Notes: generated from the letters alone by a model not told the origin. Shown: positions 25,416 to 34,352, counted from the stretch's first letter. The stretch: DNA of 64,000 nucleotides from Woeseiaceae bacterium (GCA_028289545.1 JANQPG010000094.1:1-64000); one strand, 5' to 3'. Numbers and translations: made by a program.

Positions 25416-27995
25416 ATGAACAATCGACGCCGCTCGCTGCAGGCGGGCGTTTTATTGCTGGCGTGGCTCATTCATCCACTTGCGCTGGCACAAAGCGATT
25501 CAACCGAACTCGAAGAAGTGGTCGTCTACGGTCAGGCACTGTCGATTGAACGCGCCCTCGACAACAAGCGGCAGTCGAACGCCATCCTCGACGCCGTGGC
25601 GCAGGACGACATTGGCCGGCTTCCCGACCTGAACACAGCGCAGGCAGTGCTGCGCATACCCGGTGTTGCGGTTCAAAACGACCAGGGCGAAGCACGCTTT
25701 CCGATCGTCCGCGGACTCAACTCGAGCTACAACCGGACCACGGTCGACGGCATGGTCATCGCCTCTCCCGAGCGCGGCTCGCTGGCGCGCGCCGTACCGC
25801 TCGACCTGATACCGGCATTCCTGCTTGCCGGCATCGAAGTACAAAAATCGGTGACGCCCGATATCGATCACAACGCGATCGGCGGCAACATCAATCTCGT
25901 GACGCGCTCCGCGCTGGCGAGCGAAACGCCGTTCCTGATCGGCGGTGTTTTCCTCGGGTCACACGAACAGTCCGGAGACGGGACGACGCTATCAGACGGG
26001 CGGGACGTGTTCCCGTGGCGGGGTAACTTCGCGGCGGGCGGGCGATTTGGCAGCAACCGGCAATTCGGCGCCGTGCTGGGGATCGACTACTCGATACGCA
26101 ACTTCGAGATCCCGCAGGTCGAAGTCGATGACGCCGACTACACGGAGTTCGATGATGCCGGCAACAACGTCGGATTGGGCGAAGGCAACGGCATCGTCGT
26201 GCCCACGAATCAGCGGATCTTCTTCTACAACAACGTGCGAGAACGCATCGGCGTGACGGGCCGCCTCGAGTTTCAGCCGTCGGACACGCTTTACTTCGAT
26301 CTTGCGGGTTACTACAACGAATACAACGACGACGAGCGCCGGGACGAGCAGCGCTACGAACTCGGCACGAGCGGCAGCGCCGCGCAACCGGCGGTCATTC
26401 GCAGTCAGACTCCGGTCAGCGGTATCACCGACTCGGGATTCAACATCGTGGGCATTGGACGCTTCGTGCTGGACCGCGACATCAGCAGCCTGCGCGCGGG
26501 TATGGACTGGGAACCCTCACCCAGCCTGCTCATCGAGGCGGACGTTGCGCTGACCAACGCGGAACTCTCCAACCCGGAGGTAACCGACGCGTTTCAGACG
26601 GACACGACGCTCGGCGCCCGCTACAGCACGGCCTCTTTCTTCAATACGATCGAACCGCTGGACCCCGAGGCTTTCAATGATCTCACCAACTACGGCCACG
26701 TCAATCGCGGCGTGCTGGACCGCTTCACCGACGACGACACGCTCGAGGCCAAGTTCGACGTAAGCTGGCTGGCCACGGAGAGCGACCTGGAAATCAAAGG
26801 CGGACTGCTGTTTCGCAGCATCGACAAGTCGGAAGGTTTCAATTTCCAGCGGTTTGTTGCCGCGGATGGGGTGAGCTATACGCTGGCGGATGTCGCGGAC
26901 TCCGGCCTCGCCGACGTAGGTTGGCAGGGTGGCTATCGCCTGAACAATCGCATAGGACTCGAAGCCTCGGATAACTTCTTCGGCAGCAATGCGTTTGACA
27001 GAGTTCTCGACATCGACCGAGGGTCGAATGCAAACGAAGACATCATGGCTGCCTACCTGATGGCAAGCTACGGCACCGAGCGCTGGACGCTGGTAGGCGG
27101 TGTACGCATCGAAGATACGGACTGGGACGGAGCGCCGCTTGGCGGTGAAACTGTCAGCGGCAGCTACACCAACGTGCTTCCGTCCATCAATTTCCGCTTG
27201 AACGTCGGCGAGGGTGTGGTCTTCAGAGCGGCGGCTTCGCAGACACTGGGCCGCCCCAACCTGAGCGACCTCACTCGCGGCATCAGTATCAACACCGCGG
27301 AAGAGACGATCAGCCGCTCGAATCCCGAACTCGATCCGCGGGTGTCGACCAACCTGGACTTCAGCGCCGAATGGTATATCCCCAACGGTATCCTCGCCGC
27401 CGGCGTGTTCTACAAGGACGTTGCCGACGAGATATTCCTGACGACGACGACCGGCCCGATCGAGATTGACGGCGTAAGCTACGACGCGCTGACTCAGCCC
27501 GAGAACGCCGCCGACGCCGAAATCTTCGGCTTTGAGGCCCAATACCAGCAGACCTTGAGTTTTCTGCCGAAGCCGTTCGACGGATTTGGCGTGATCGCGA
27601 ACGTCACGCTGCTGGACACCGAGTTTGTCGTTCCGCTCGCCGACGGCGGCACGCGCACGACCGGCTATTTCCAGCAGCCCGATTTTGTCGGCAACTTGAC
27701 TGCCTTCTACGCCACCGACGATTTCGAAATCCGCGCGTCGTACAATTACACGGACGAGTTCCTCGACACGTTGAACGCGAACAACCCGGATCGCGACGAG
27801 TACTGGGATGCGCGCGCGCAAATCGATCTGCAGCTGCGCTTCAACCTGGGCCGCGGGCTGACGGTCATTGGCGAAGCGCAGAACCTGAGCGACGAGGGGC
27901 GTCGCGAATTAACCGGCCCCGGGGCTGCTTTTTTACAGGAAGACGCCGTGTTTGGACGCACATTCTGGCTTGGCCTGACGGCGAGCGTACAATGA
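25416..27995 (+). CDS. TonB-dependent receptor (Caulobacter-type)
   Basis: The outer-membrane receptor has a signal peptide (1-25, ending LALA), a TonB-box-like stretch ELEEVVVYGQ, and a plug domain (about 45-160) with PDLNTAQAVLRIPGV and IVRGLNSSYNR. A barrel follows, ending in a typical C-terminus (FWLGLTASVQ). There is no STN domain. At 859 residues it fits the large TBDR class used for glycans and other complex ligands. AGGGGA lies before the ATG. The stop overlaps the next gene by 4 bp, so the downstream secreted protein is a probable functional partner. Confidence 0.92.
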   Translation: MNNRRRSLQAGVLLLAWLIHPLALAQSDSTELEEVVVYGQALSIERALDNKRQSNAILDAVAQDDIGRLPDLNTAQAVLRIPGVAVQNDQGEARFPIVRGLNSSYNRTTVDGMVIASPERGSLARAVPLDLIPAFLLAGIEVQKSVTPDIDHNAIGGNINLVTRSALASETPFLIGGVFLGSHEQSGDGTTLSDGRDVFPWRGNFAAGGRFGSNRQFGAVLGIDYSIRNFEIPQVEVDDADYTEFDDAGNNVGLGEGNGIVVPTNQRIFFYNNVRERIGVTGRLEFQPSDTLYFDLAGYYNEYNDDERRDEQRYELGTSGSAAQPAVIRSQTPVSGITDSGFNIVGIGRFVLDRDISSLRAGMDWEPSPSLLIEADVALTNAELSNPEVTDAFQTDTTLGARYSTASFFNTIEPLDPEAFNDLTNYGHVNRGVLDRFTDDDTLEAKFDVSWLATESDLEIKGGLLFRSIDKSEGFNFQRFVAADGVSYTLADVADSGLADVGWQGGYRLNNRIGLEASDNFFGSNAFDRVLDIDRGSNANEDIMAAYLMASYGTERWTLVGGVRIEDTDWDGAPLGGETVSGSYTNVLPSINFRLNVGEGVVFRAAASQTLGRPNLSDLTRGISINTAEETISRSNPELDPRVSTNLDFSAEWYIPNGILAAGVFYKDVADEIFLTTTTGPIEIDGVSYDALTQPENAADAEIFGFEAQYQQTLSFLPKPFDGFGVIANVTLLDTEFVVPLADGGTRTTGYFQQPDFVGNLTAFYATDDFEIRASYNYTDEFLDTLNANNPDRDEYWDARAQIDLQLRFNLGRGLTVIGEAQNLSDEGRRELTGPGAAFLQEDAVFGRTFWLGLTASVQ

Positions 27996-28894
27996 CAGGC
28001 CGACGCGCGGTCTGGACAGCGCGGCACGCCGCGGTTCTGCTGTCGGCGATGGCTGTGCCGCCGCTGGCTGCCGCGGACGACGGCCGTTATTCACCCCCAC
28101 CGCCGCTGGAACTCGAAGCACAAAGTCTCGAACAATTTCCAGCTCGCGAGGCTCGCCAGGGTGTTGCTGTCGACGAGCAACATTTCTACGCCGTCAGCAA
28201 CTCGGCCATCGGCAAGTACGAACGTAGCTCGGGCACGCGAGTGGCCGGCTGGAGCGGCCCGCGCGGTGGCTTGATTGCGCACCTCAACAGCTGTTTTGCC
28301 GAAGGCGGGCTACTGTGGTGCGCGAACAGCAATCACCCGGAGGTGCCGATGGCCAGCTCGGTCGAGGTGTTCGATTCGAGCTCGATGCAGCATGCGCGCT
28401 CGCACAGCCTCGGGCTCGTCGACTACGGCTCGCTGACCTGGTTCGACCGTTACGAGGACGGCTGGATTGTCGGTTTCGCTCATTACAACGACAGGAGCGG
28501 CGAACCGTTCAAGACAAACGCCTACGCGGGAGTGCACACGTTCGACGAGCGCTGGCGGCGCACGGGCGGCTGGAGGCTGCCGCCCGCTCTCATCGAGAGA
28601 ATGGCGCCCCAGGCGGCGTCGGGCGGCGCGCTCGGCGCCGACGGCCTGCTGTACGTTTTTGGCCACCACAAACCCGAACTGTACGTGCTGGCAAAGCCCG
28701 CAATGGGGCCCACGTTGCTGCACGTGGCAACAATCGACATCGACGCGGAGGGACAGGCGTTTGCGTTCGACCCGCTCGATGCACGCAAGCTCTGGGCCAT
28801 CAGCCGGCCCTCCGGCGAAGTACGCTCGTTCCGCTTGCCGGACGTGCCGCTGGAGCAGGCGCACGCGCGACGGTTCCGTGACGTTTCCAAGTAG
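27992..28894 (+). CDS. Secreted protein coupled to a TonB-dependent receptor, unknown function
   Basis: The 300-residue protein has an N-terminal signal peptide ending near PPLAAA. The mature chain shows repeated short beta patterns such as GVAVDEQHFYAVSNSAIGKY, SLTWFDRYEDGWIVGFAHY and GLLYVFGHHKPELYVL, which suggest a beta-propeller-like fold. I do not recognise a catalytic motif. A 4-bp overlap (ATGA) couples it to the TBDR gene, so it may bind or process the receptor's ligand in the periplasm. It ends 21 bp from the convergent luxI-type gene. Confidence 0.7.
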   Translation: MTGRRAVWTARHAAVLLSAMAVPPLAAADDGRYSPPPPLELEAQSLEQFPAREARQGVAVDEQHFYAVSNSAIGKYERSSGTRVAGWSGPRGGLIAHLNSCFAEGGLLWCANSNHPEVPMASSVEVFDSSSMQHARSHSLGLVDYGSLTWFDRYEDGWIVGFAHYNDRSGEPFKTNAYAGVHTFDERWRRTGGWRLPPALIERMAPQAASGGALGADGLLYVFGHHKPELYVLAKPAMGPTLLHVATIDIDAEGQAFAFDPLDARKLWAISRPSGEVRSFRLPDVPLEQAHARRFRDVSK

Positions 28895-28915
28895 CGCTCA
28901 CCCGCATCGCGGCCG

Positions 28916-29536
28916 CTAGGCAGCCACCGACAAATCGCTTCTGAGCGCCGGTCCGGCGAGCGCGCCACGCCGCCGTATCTCGGCAAGGATATCGGGGCGT
29001 ATCGCCAGCGAAGCCGCGACTGCGGGCAGGTTACCCAGGGTTCGTTCAGGACCCAGTACTTCGACCTCGCATCCCGCTCTCTCCAACACATGCTTCAAGA
29101 GTCGCTGCGGCATGACCGTCAGATAACGGCGGATACCGCGTGCAAGACCAAACTCCTGGGTGGCACAAATAATTTCCGTAACAATACGCCGTCGGGTAGC
29201 GGCATCGAGGCTGGAGTCACAGCAGAAACGGGTTGCCTCCCAGACGCAGTCGGACGTCGGCGGCTGCTCCTCGAGAAGATCGGGCCACAGTTTCTGAATC
29301 ATGTAAGGCTGCGTCGTGGGCAGAAGGCGAGTAACTCCCCGAGTCTTGCCGGCGTCGTCGAGCCACAACAGGTATTGGGCCGCGGGTGTGTCGAACTCAT
29401 CGTGTTCGAGACCTTCGTAGCTCGGCACCTCCCAACCCTGTCGTTCCACGAACAGGCGATGCCGAAGTCGATGATGAGAAATCCACGCTTCGCCGTGCAG
29501 ATGCACGGTTTCCCAATTCAAGCAAACAACACTCAC
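28916..29536 (-). CDS. LuxI-family acyl-homoserine lactone synthase
   Basis: The enzyme joins an acyl chain to S-adenosylmethionine to make an AHL signal. The invariant family residues are all visible: Arg25 and Phe29 (LRHRLF), Trp35, Asp46 and Asp49 (HDEFD), Arg70, Glu100 and Arg103 (WEATRF). Length (206) is typical. The start is GTG with GGAG about 9 nt upstream. The partner LuxR gene lies upstream on the same strand, 146 bp away, and the gap holds a tandem repeat and a dyad that could be control sites. Acyl chain length cannot be inferred. Confidence 0.92.
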   Translation of the reverse strand: MSVVCLNWETVHLHGEAWISHHRLRHRLFVERQGWEVPSYEGLEHDEFDTPAAQYLLWLDDAGKTRGVTRLLPTTQPYMIQKLWPDLLEEQPPTSDCVWEATRFCCDSSLDAATRRRIVTEIICATQEFGLARGIRRYLTVMPQRLLKHVLERAGCEVEVLGPERTLGNLPAVAASLAIRPDILAEIRRRGALAGPALRSDLSVAA

Positions 29537-29596
29537 ACCTCAACTCCGGCGATCGGCCAGCACGGAGTGAATAGATCATGATCGCGGCGTGTTCAC

Positions 29597-29612
29597 ACCT
29601 ATCAAAACGGGT
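29597..29612. promoter_or_regulatory. Possible lux-box-like dyad
   Basis: ACCTAT and ACGGGT form imperfect half-sites (ACCYRT form) separated by 4 bp, about 61 bp upstream of the luxI-type start. The symmetry is partial and the site is 16 bp rather than the usual 18-20, so this is only a candidate LuxR target. Confidence 0.25.
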
Positions 29613-29644
29613 GGGCGCTTAGCACAACACGGTGACGATTTGTT

Positions 29645-29668
29645 TTGACGAACTATCTTGACGAACTA
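29645..29668. repeat. Tandem direct repeat TTGACGAACTA between luxR and luxI
   Basis: Two exact 11-bp copies occur at 29645-29655 and 29658-29668 with a 13-bp period. They lie just after the luxR-type stop and upstream of luxI. They may be a regulator binding site or a local duplication. Confidence 0.6.
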
Positions 29669-29682
29669 ATTAAAGATCGTGC

Positions 29683-30411
29683 TTATAGCGCAATGAGTCC
29701 GTAACGGATCGCTTTGACGACAGCCAGCGTTCGAGTGTTTGCATCGAGCTTCGCCAACGCATTCTTCACGTGGAAGTTAACGGTGTTCTCACTGATGTCG
29801 AGAATCGCCGCAATGTCCCATGACGATTTACCTTGCGCAATCCATTGCAGGCACTCCCGCTCCCTGAGTGAAAGCAGAAGAGCGCGACGGCTGCGTCTAT
29901 CTACGCGACCGACTGTGCTGTAGGCGGAGTGAAACTGGGTAGCGATAACCTCGAGCTTGGCAAGGTCGGACCTTTTGACAGGCTGGTGTTCGGCCCTCGC
30001 GAACGAAAGCAGGCAAACGTTGCCGCGAGCGCCATGTAACGGCACGCCCACGCCGTCTTCGAGACCAAACTCACGCGCCTCTTCCATGATCTTTTGCTGT
30101 TCGGCGTCCAGCTTGAAACGCTTCTTGAGATCACCCCATTCGAAGGGTGTTTCGATCTCGGGCGCAAACAGCACGACAGGATCTTTGGCCTGGTAGTTCT
30201 TTTCGAAATAGTGGTCGCGCCAGGCATCCGGGAAGTTGTGCACAACCGCCGGCGCGGGATTCAGTCCGGCGTCATAGCTGTCGTGCCGGGTCAGCGCGCA
30301 GTAAGCGTAGCGTTCAAAACCGACATCACCAGCGGCGCGCTCCATGACCTCGACTACACACTCGGGTGATGTAGCTTCGTTGGACGCTTCGAGGAAATCG
30401 GATATTCGCAC
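29683..30411 (-). CDS. LuxR-family AHL-responsive transcriptional regulator
   Basis: The N-terminal autoinducer-binding domain (about 15-160) keeps the conserved pocket residues: Trp64, Tyr68, Asp77-Pro78, Trp92 and Gly120. The C-terminal GerE-type HTH (about 175-240) reads LSLRERECLQWIAQGKSSWDIAAI then ENTVNFHVKNALAKL in outline. At 242 residues it is a typical quorum-sensing receptor. The start is GTG with a strong GGGAGG upstream. It is transcribed toward the luxI-type synthase gene, giving a complete AHL circuit, and is divergent from two GntR-type regulators. Confidence 0.92.
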   Translation of the reverse strand: MRISDFLEASNEATSPECVVEVMERAAGDVGFERYAYCALTRHDSYDAGLNPAPAVVHNFPDAWRDHYFEKNYQAKDPVVLFAPEIETPFEWGDLKKRFKLDAEQQKIMEEAREFGLEDGVGVPLHGARGNVCLLSFARAEHQPVKRSDLAKLEVIATQFHSAYSTVGRVDRRSRRALLLSLRERECLQWIAQGKSSWDIAAILDISENTVNFHVKNALAKLDANTRTLAVVKAIRYGLIAL

Positions 30412-30553
30412 CGCGCTGAATCCTCCCTACCCGATCTGGTAGTACGCATCATGATGCCGGTTCTCTACGATTAATCCACGGTCAATAGTCTATGCGACAT
30501 CGCATGCACTTTTGTCCGCAAACGAACGCAACGACAACGAACAACGCAGACAT

Positions 30554-30580
30554 AAAAAAGCGGCGGCGTTGCTTTTTTTT
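30554..30580 (+). terminator. Possible attenuator in the leader of the first GntR gene
   Basis: An A6-GC arm pairs with GC-T6, followed by two more T residues, around a 9-nt GC-rich loop. This looks like a hairpin ending in a T8 tract, only 16 bp before the ATG at 30596. It could terminate leader transcripts. The stem is mostly A-T pairs, so its strength is uncertain. Confidence 0.35.
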
Positions 30581-30595
30581 AATCGGAAAGAAACA

Positions 30596-31291
30596 ATGCA
30601 GCCGGTACCGACGACAAACAGCAACAGCGACCATTACAACGGCGATCACATTGACGGTTACGTCGATAATCGCGTTTATCTTGCACTGAAAGCCCGCGCC
30701 GTCGCGTGCGATTTCAGACCCGACGAACCGATACTCCTCAAACCGCTGGCGAAGCACCTGGGCGTAAGCACGCCGCCGGTGCGCGCTGCGCTCAACATGC
30801 TCGTCGCCGAGGGCCTCGTCAAACGTGCGCCGCAAAAAGGTTTTATTGCGATCAGCCTGTCCGAAGACCGCTTCCGTGGACTGTACAGCCTCAATCAGTT
30901 CCTGCTCGATGCGTCGTTGAACACGCGCTCGCTGGATCTCGGCAAGCTCGAAAACGCCAGCGCGCGCGTAGCGGTTGTTCTGTCCATTCTCGACAGCGAC
31001 AAAGACTGCTCACCCACCATGATTGCCCGCCATACCGGCCGACTGTTTCTATCGATTGCCGAGTTGTCGGGCAACCCGCACGTTATCGACTCCGTTAACC
31101 GAATCAACGATAGCCTGTGTTTCATGCGTGCGCTCGAAACCCGCCACCTTGATGAAACCCGGGCTGAACTGACCAACGTCTGCGAACTGTTCCTCGCAGA
31201 ACAATTCGAGGCAACTAGCGGTGCAATACGCGAGTACCACGCCGCCAGATTCGAAGCGCTTCCCCTGCTGCTCGACGCATTGAAACGCTAG
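30596..31291 (+). CDS. GntR-family regulator with a degenerate FCD-like domain (paralogue 1)
   Basis: The 231-residue protein has a GntR winged helix (about 25-90, with KPLAKHLGVSTPPVRAALNM). A helical C-terminal domain resembles FCD, with LFLSIAELSGNPHVIDSVNR in the place of the usual FHxxIAxxxGN motif. The metal-binding histidines of FCD proteins are not evident. The ATG at 30596 is preceded by GGAAAG, and a longer frame from 30512 runs through a hairpin and poly-T leader, so it is unlikely. It is 60 bp before a paralogue and divergent from luxR. The ligand is unknown. Confidence 0.8.
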   Translation: MQPVPTTNSNSDHYNGDHIDGYVDNRVYLALKARAVACDFRPDEPILLKPLAKHLGVSTPPVRAALNMLVAEGLVKRAPQKGFIAISLSEDRFRGLYSLNQFLLDASLNTRSLDLGKLENASARVAVVLSILDSDKDCSPTMIARHTGRLFLSIAELSGNPHVIDSVNRINDSLCFMRALETRHLDETRAELTNVCELFLAEQFEATSGAIREYHAARFEALPLLLDALKR

Positions 31292-31351
31292 CGGCCTTAC
31301 GGCTCGCGGGCGTAACCAATGCACGACACGGGAATGCCGGGAGGTTTGTCT

Positions 31352-32071
31352 ATGCCAGCCTTTGAACGCCCGGGGTCGAGAACACCGGCCGGAATCGCCG
31401 GACCGTTTCCCGTTGTCGGTGAGTCGTCGAGGACGGCAACCCGCGAACGCATCTACCATGCCGTCAAGGCGCACGCGATCGCCTATGAGTTTCCACAGGG
31501 CGGCCGAATTGCACTCGAGCCGATTGCGCGCCGCTTCGATGTTGGCGTCAGCTCAATTCGCGAGGCGCTCGATCGTCTCGTTGCGGAAAAGCTCGTCGTG
31601 AAGGACCAGCGGAAAGGCTACTACGCTCTACGGCTCTCGCCGGAAAACATACAAGGCTATTACGAACTGAGCCGGCTGCTGCTTGCGCATGAGCTCAAGA
31701 CCGATGGCGCCGAACTCCGCAACCGCCCCCGACAGTTCGAACGCATTGCGGTTGTGCTGCACAGGCTGACGCGTATTCCGGCGCCGGGACCGCGCTCGCT
31801 GGCGCGATACACCGGCGAAGTTTTTGCCTGCATAGCCGGGCTGAGCGGAAAACCGCACGTCGTCGATTCGATCGAGCGCGCCAACGATCATCTGTATTTT
31901 GTCCGCACGCTGGAATGCGAGTTTATCGTGACGGTGCGCAGCGAACTCGTACAGCTTTGCGAGCTGCTGATGAACGACAATCGGCGCGAAATGTCGAGGC
32001 TGATCGACGGTTACCACGAATCCCGCATTACGCTGTTGCCTCGGCTGTTCGACGCCGCGGCTCTCGGCTAG
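31352..32071 (+). CDS. GntR-family regulator with a degenerate FCD-like domain (paralogue 2)
   Basis: The 239-residue protein shares the layout of its upstream neighbour. It has a GntR HTH (about 30-100, with EPIARRFDVGVSSIREALDR) and a helical domain with FACIAGLSGKPHVVDSIER, aligned to the same segment of paralogue 1. I chose the ATG at 31352 because GGGAGG precedes it, although an in-frame ATG exists at 31319. The two genes look like a tandem duplication that has diverged. The end overlaps the convergent kinase-like gene by 4 bp. Confidence 0.8.
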   Translation: MPAFERPGSRTPAGIAGPFPVVGESSRTATRERIYHAVKAHAIAYEFPQGGRIALEPIARRFDVGVSSIREALDRLVAEKLVVKDQRKGYYALRLSPENIQGYYELSRLLLAHELKTDGAELRNRPRQFERIAVVLHRLTRIPAPGPRSLARYTGEVFACIAGLSGKPHVVDSIERANDHLYFVRTLECEFIVTVRSELVQLCELLMNDNRREMSRLIDGYHESRITLLPRLFDAAALG

Positions 32072-32739
32072 GGAGCACAAAACGGCTCGGACAGCACGAG
32101 GTCGTAGCGATCGGGCGTGGCGAGCTTGTCGAAGTAATAATCCTCGGCGCTCGACCAACGCTGATGCCACACGGCATCGAACGCTTCCCCCTCGCGGTGT
32201 CGAAGACGGCGCAGCCGATCGTTTTCGTCGACGCGAAGCAGCACGCTGACGTCGACCAATTCGGATAGTTCCGGCCGGCCGCTATAGACGCCCTCGACGA
32301 GCAAGACGGGCGTCGCGTCGAGCTCTTCGCTGTACAGGCGTAAAGGCACGGACGGCGCGTCCCAGTCCGGACTGCCCCAATCGAAGCTTCGCCAGCGTGC
32401 GTTCCCGCGCTCGCGGAGCGCTTCGAGCACGGCGCGCAAGCGCCGCCAGTCGATCACCTGCTCCACTCGCTGCGACGCGGACAGCGAATCCCAGAACGCC
32501 GCTGATCCTCCGGCATAAAATTGATCCGACTCGATAATCGCAACGACGGGCGATACCGCAGGTTCGTTTACCAACGTCGAAAAGCACCGGGCGAGCGTCG
32601 ACTTGCCGGCGCCGCTTTTACCGTCCAGTGCGACTATCAGGGGCTGCTCCGCGCTGGTCCCGAAGGGTGCAAGAAAGTCTGCCAGCTGTTGTGCAAGCCC
32701 AACCGGGTGCGCCGACTCGATTGATGTTTCGCGTTCCAT
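32068..32739 (-). CDS. Uridine kinase-like P-loop NTPase
   Basis: The 223-residue protein has a Walker A motif GKSGAGKST (40-48), a Walker B-like VVAIIESDQFY, and a LLVEGVYSGR strand typical of the uridine kinase/phosphoribulokinase fold. A lid-like region contains RLRRLRHREGEAFD. It probably phosphorylates a nucleoside or other small alcohol, but the substrate cannot be named. It starts with an ATG, and its stop overlaps the end of the GntR gene on the other strand by 4 bp. Confidence 0.75.
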   Translation of the reverse strand: MERETSIESAHPVGLAQQLADFLAPFGTSAEQPLIVALDGKSGAGKSTLARCFSTLVNEPAVSPVVAIIESDQFYAGGSAAFWDSLSASQRVEQVIDWRRLRAVLEALRERGNARWRSFDWGSPDWDAPSVPLRLYSEELDATPVLLVEGVYSGRPELSELVDVSVLLRVDENDRLRRLRHREGEAFDAVWHQRWSSAEDYYFDKLATPDRYDLVLSEPFCAP

Positions 32740-32770
32740 TGGGAAGAGTCTACTCGATGCGCCAGCGTAC

Positions 32771-33280
32771 TCAGATTTCGGGTATCGGGACCAGAGCCAC
32801 CTCCGAAAGCTTACGCAATCGGTAGACTTTCCCGGACGAGGCGTTGACGACCGTCACTTTGAGATCTGGAACAATCTTCAAAAGACGCTCGAGGTCGAGC
32901 ACGAGTGCCCTCGGCCGTTCGGCAAATGCCAGCGTGCGCAGCACCCGCGCGTGGTCTACGCGATCGCCGTGCGTCTCCGCAATGACCAGGTCCGACGTGA
33001 CGTCTGCAAAAACAACGCCGCCGCTGCTGCCATGCTCGTTGCTGACCTTGAGAGCCTCACCAAGCCAGCGGTCGAAGCGCGCGCGACCCGCGGCCAGTTC
33101 GTCGAGTCCCGCGTAACCGTCCCGGTTATTGTCGACAATCGACAGCACCCGCATGTCGACGCCAATATTCATTTTGACGCGACTACCCACAACGACCAGC
33201 TGCAGATGATTATCCGCCGAACCGTGCGCCGCGGCGGTCGACGCGGCTGAGCAGAGCAGCAGGATCAAGATGATTCTCAT
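32771..33280 (-). CDS. Secreted EF-hand protein of unknown function
   Basis: The 169-residue protein has a signal peptide (1-18, ending AAA). One canonical EF-hand calcium loop, DNNRDGYAGLDE (about 50-61), has Asp, Asn, Asp, Gly and Glu at the expected positions. The rest is beta-rich with no recognised motif. It follows the YHYH lipoprotein gene by 13 bp on the same strand, so the two are probably co-transcribed. A calcium-dependent periplasmic role is inferred. Confidence 0.7.
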   Translation of the reverse strand: MRIILILLLCSAASTAAAHGSADNHLQLVVVGSRVKMNIGVDMRVLSIVDNNRDGYAGLDELAAGRARFDRWLGEALKVSNEHGSSGGVVFADVTSDLVIAETHGDRVDHARVLRTLAFAERPRALVLDLERLLKIVPDLKVTVVNASSGKVYRLRKLSEVALVPIPEI

Positions 33281-33293
33281 GCCTCGCTCCCCG

Positions 33294-34352
33294 CTACGGC
33301 GCGCCGATCAACGCATCGTCGGTCGGTTCGCCCCAGACGCAGCGCTGGATGAACGGATAATCGTCGGTGACGAAGTAATGGTAGATGCCAGCCGGAAACT
33401 CAGGCGTTACGCCGAACCGACCGTTGCATTCGTCGAGCGTGCCGCTGCCGGCAACGTACTCCCAGTCCTGCACAAAGGTGCCGTCGTAGCTGCCGCCGGG
33501 CCCGGAAAGTCGAGTCCCCTCCTTCAGCTCGTAGCTGCCCTGCATTGCAACGAGGGCGCTGCTCGGATCGAGTGGATCGGAATAGCCGTAGCGCGCGTAC
33601 AGGGGAAAACCGTCCGCCGCATAGCCAATCATGACCATGCCCGGTTCGGCGGGGTTGGCGCCGGTGGCTTCGAGCAAGGTGCTGATCAGTTCCTCCGGCA
33701 TCCCGTGATAGTGGTACTTTCCGGTCGGCTGGACGTGTGCGTTGTTGCAGTCGGTGCCGAGGTAGCCGATCGCGCCGGCCAGTTCGCTATTGCCCGCGGC
33801 GCCGATCGTGAGCGCTTCATAGTTCCAGCCGGACCCGCGGTCGTTGTTGTAGACCTCGGCCGTGTTCGGATCGAACAGCACACCGCCCAGGGACACGCCG
33901 ACGTGCTGAGCGGCGTTCGGCGAGGATCGGTCGGGCTGTTCGGCGTCTCCTCTAAGCACCACGCGGTAGCTCGACTCGAATTCGTCAATGGCGTTGGGGT
34001 TGCTGACGTTCGGAAAATCGCCAACGAGATGGTTGGGAATAGTGTTGCCGCTAATTGTTCTCAGCGACGCCGCCGGGTCGTCAGTAATGGACACAGCCGG
34101 TACAAGTTCGGCCCCGTTGTCCGGATCGAATATCGTGTCGTTGTCGCAAACCCAGTTGTCGTAGGCCGAGAAGTCGGCCAATTGCGTGTAGTCGACATCC
34201 GGTTCGAGCGGCGTTGGGTCTTCGCTCGCCGTTTCCTCGACAGAGTCGGCGGAGTCGAGCGTCGAGCTGCTGCTGCAGGCGGCCAGCAGAACGCATGGCA
34301 AGACACCGGCCAAGAGGCGCGGAACAAGCCGGTCGAGAATGTGCTTGGTCAT
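33294..34352 (-). CDS. YHYH-domain lipoprotein
   Basis: The 352-residue protein has a lipobox LLAAC followed by a serine tract, an acidic linker, then a YHYH domain with the signature KYHYHGMPEELI near residue 215. Other conserved pieces are the IGYAADGFPLYARYGY stretch near 242 and YHYFVTDDYPFIQRC at the C-terminus. YHYH proteins are secreted and have no settled biochemical function. It is divergent from a BaeS-like kinase gene across 118 bp and upstream of an EF-hand gene, an arrangement suggesting control by that two-component system. Confidence 0.85.
   Translation of the reverse strand: MTKHILDRLVPRLLAGVLPCVLLAACSSSSTLDSADSVEETASEDPTPLEPDVDYTQLADFSAYDNWVCDNDTIFDPDNGAELVPAVSITDDPAASLRTISGNTIPNHLVGDFPNVSNPNAIDEFESSYRVVLRGDAEQPDRSSPNAAQHVGVSLGGVLFDPNTAEVYNNDRGSGWNYEALTIGAAGNSELAGAIGYLGTDCNNAHVQPTGKYHYHGMPEELISTLLEATGANPAEPGMVMIGYAADGFPLYARYGYSDPLDPSSALVAMQGSYELKEGTRLSGPGGSYDGTFVQDWEYVAGSGTLDECNGRFGVTPEFPAGIYHYFVTDDYPFIQRCVWGEPTDDALIGAP

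Noticed and set aside
29574..29583. Perfect palindrome GATCATGATC upstream of luxI as a lux box
   Set aside because: Symmetry does not extend beyond 10 bp and it lacks the flanking CTG/CAG-type arms of lux boxes.
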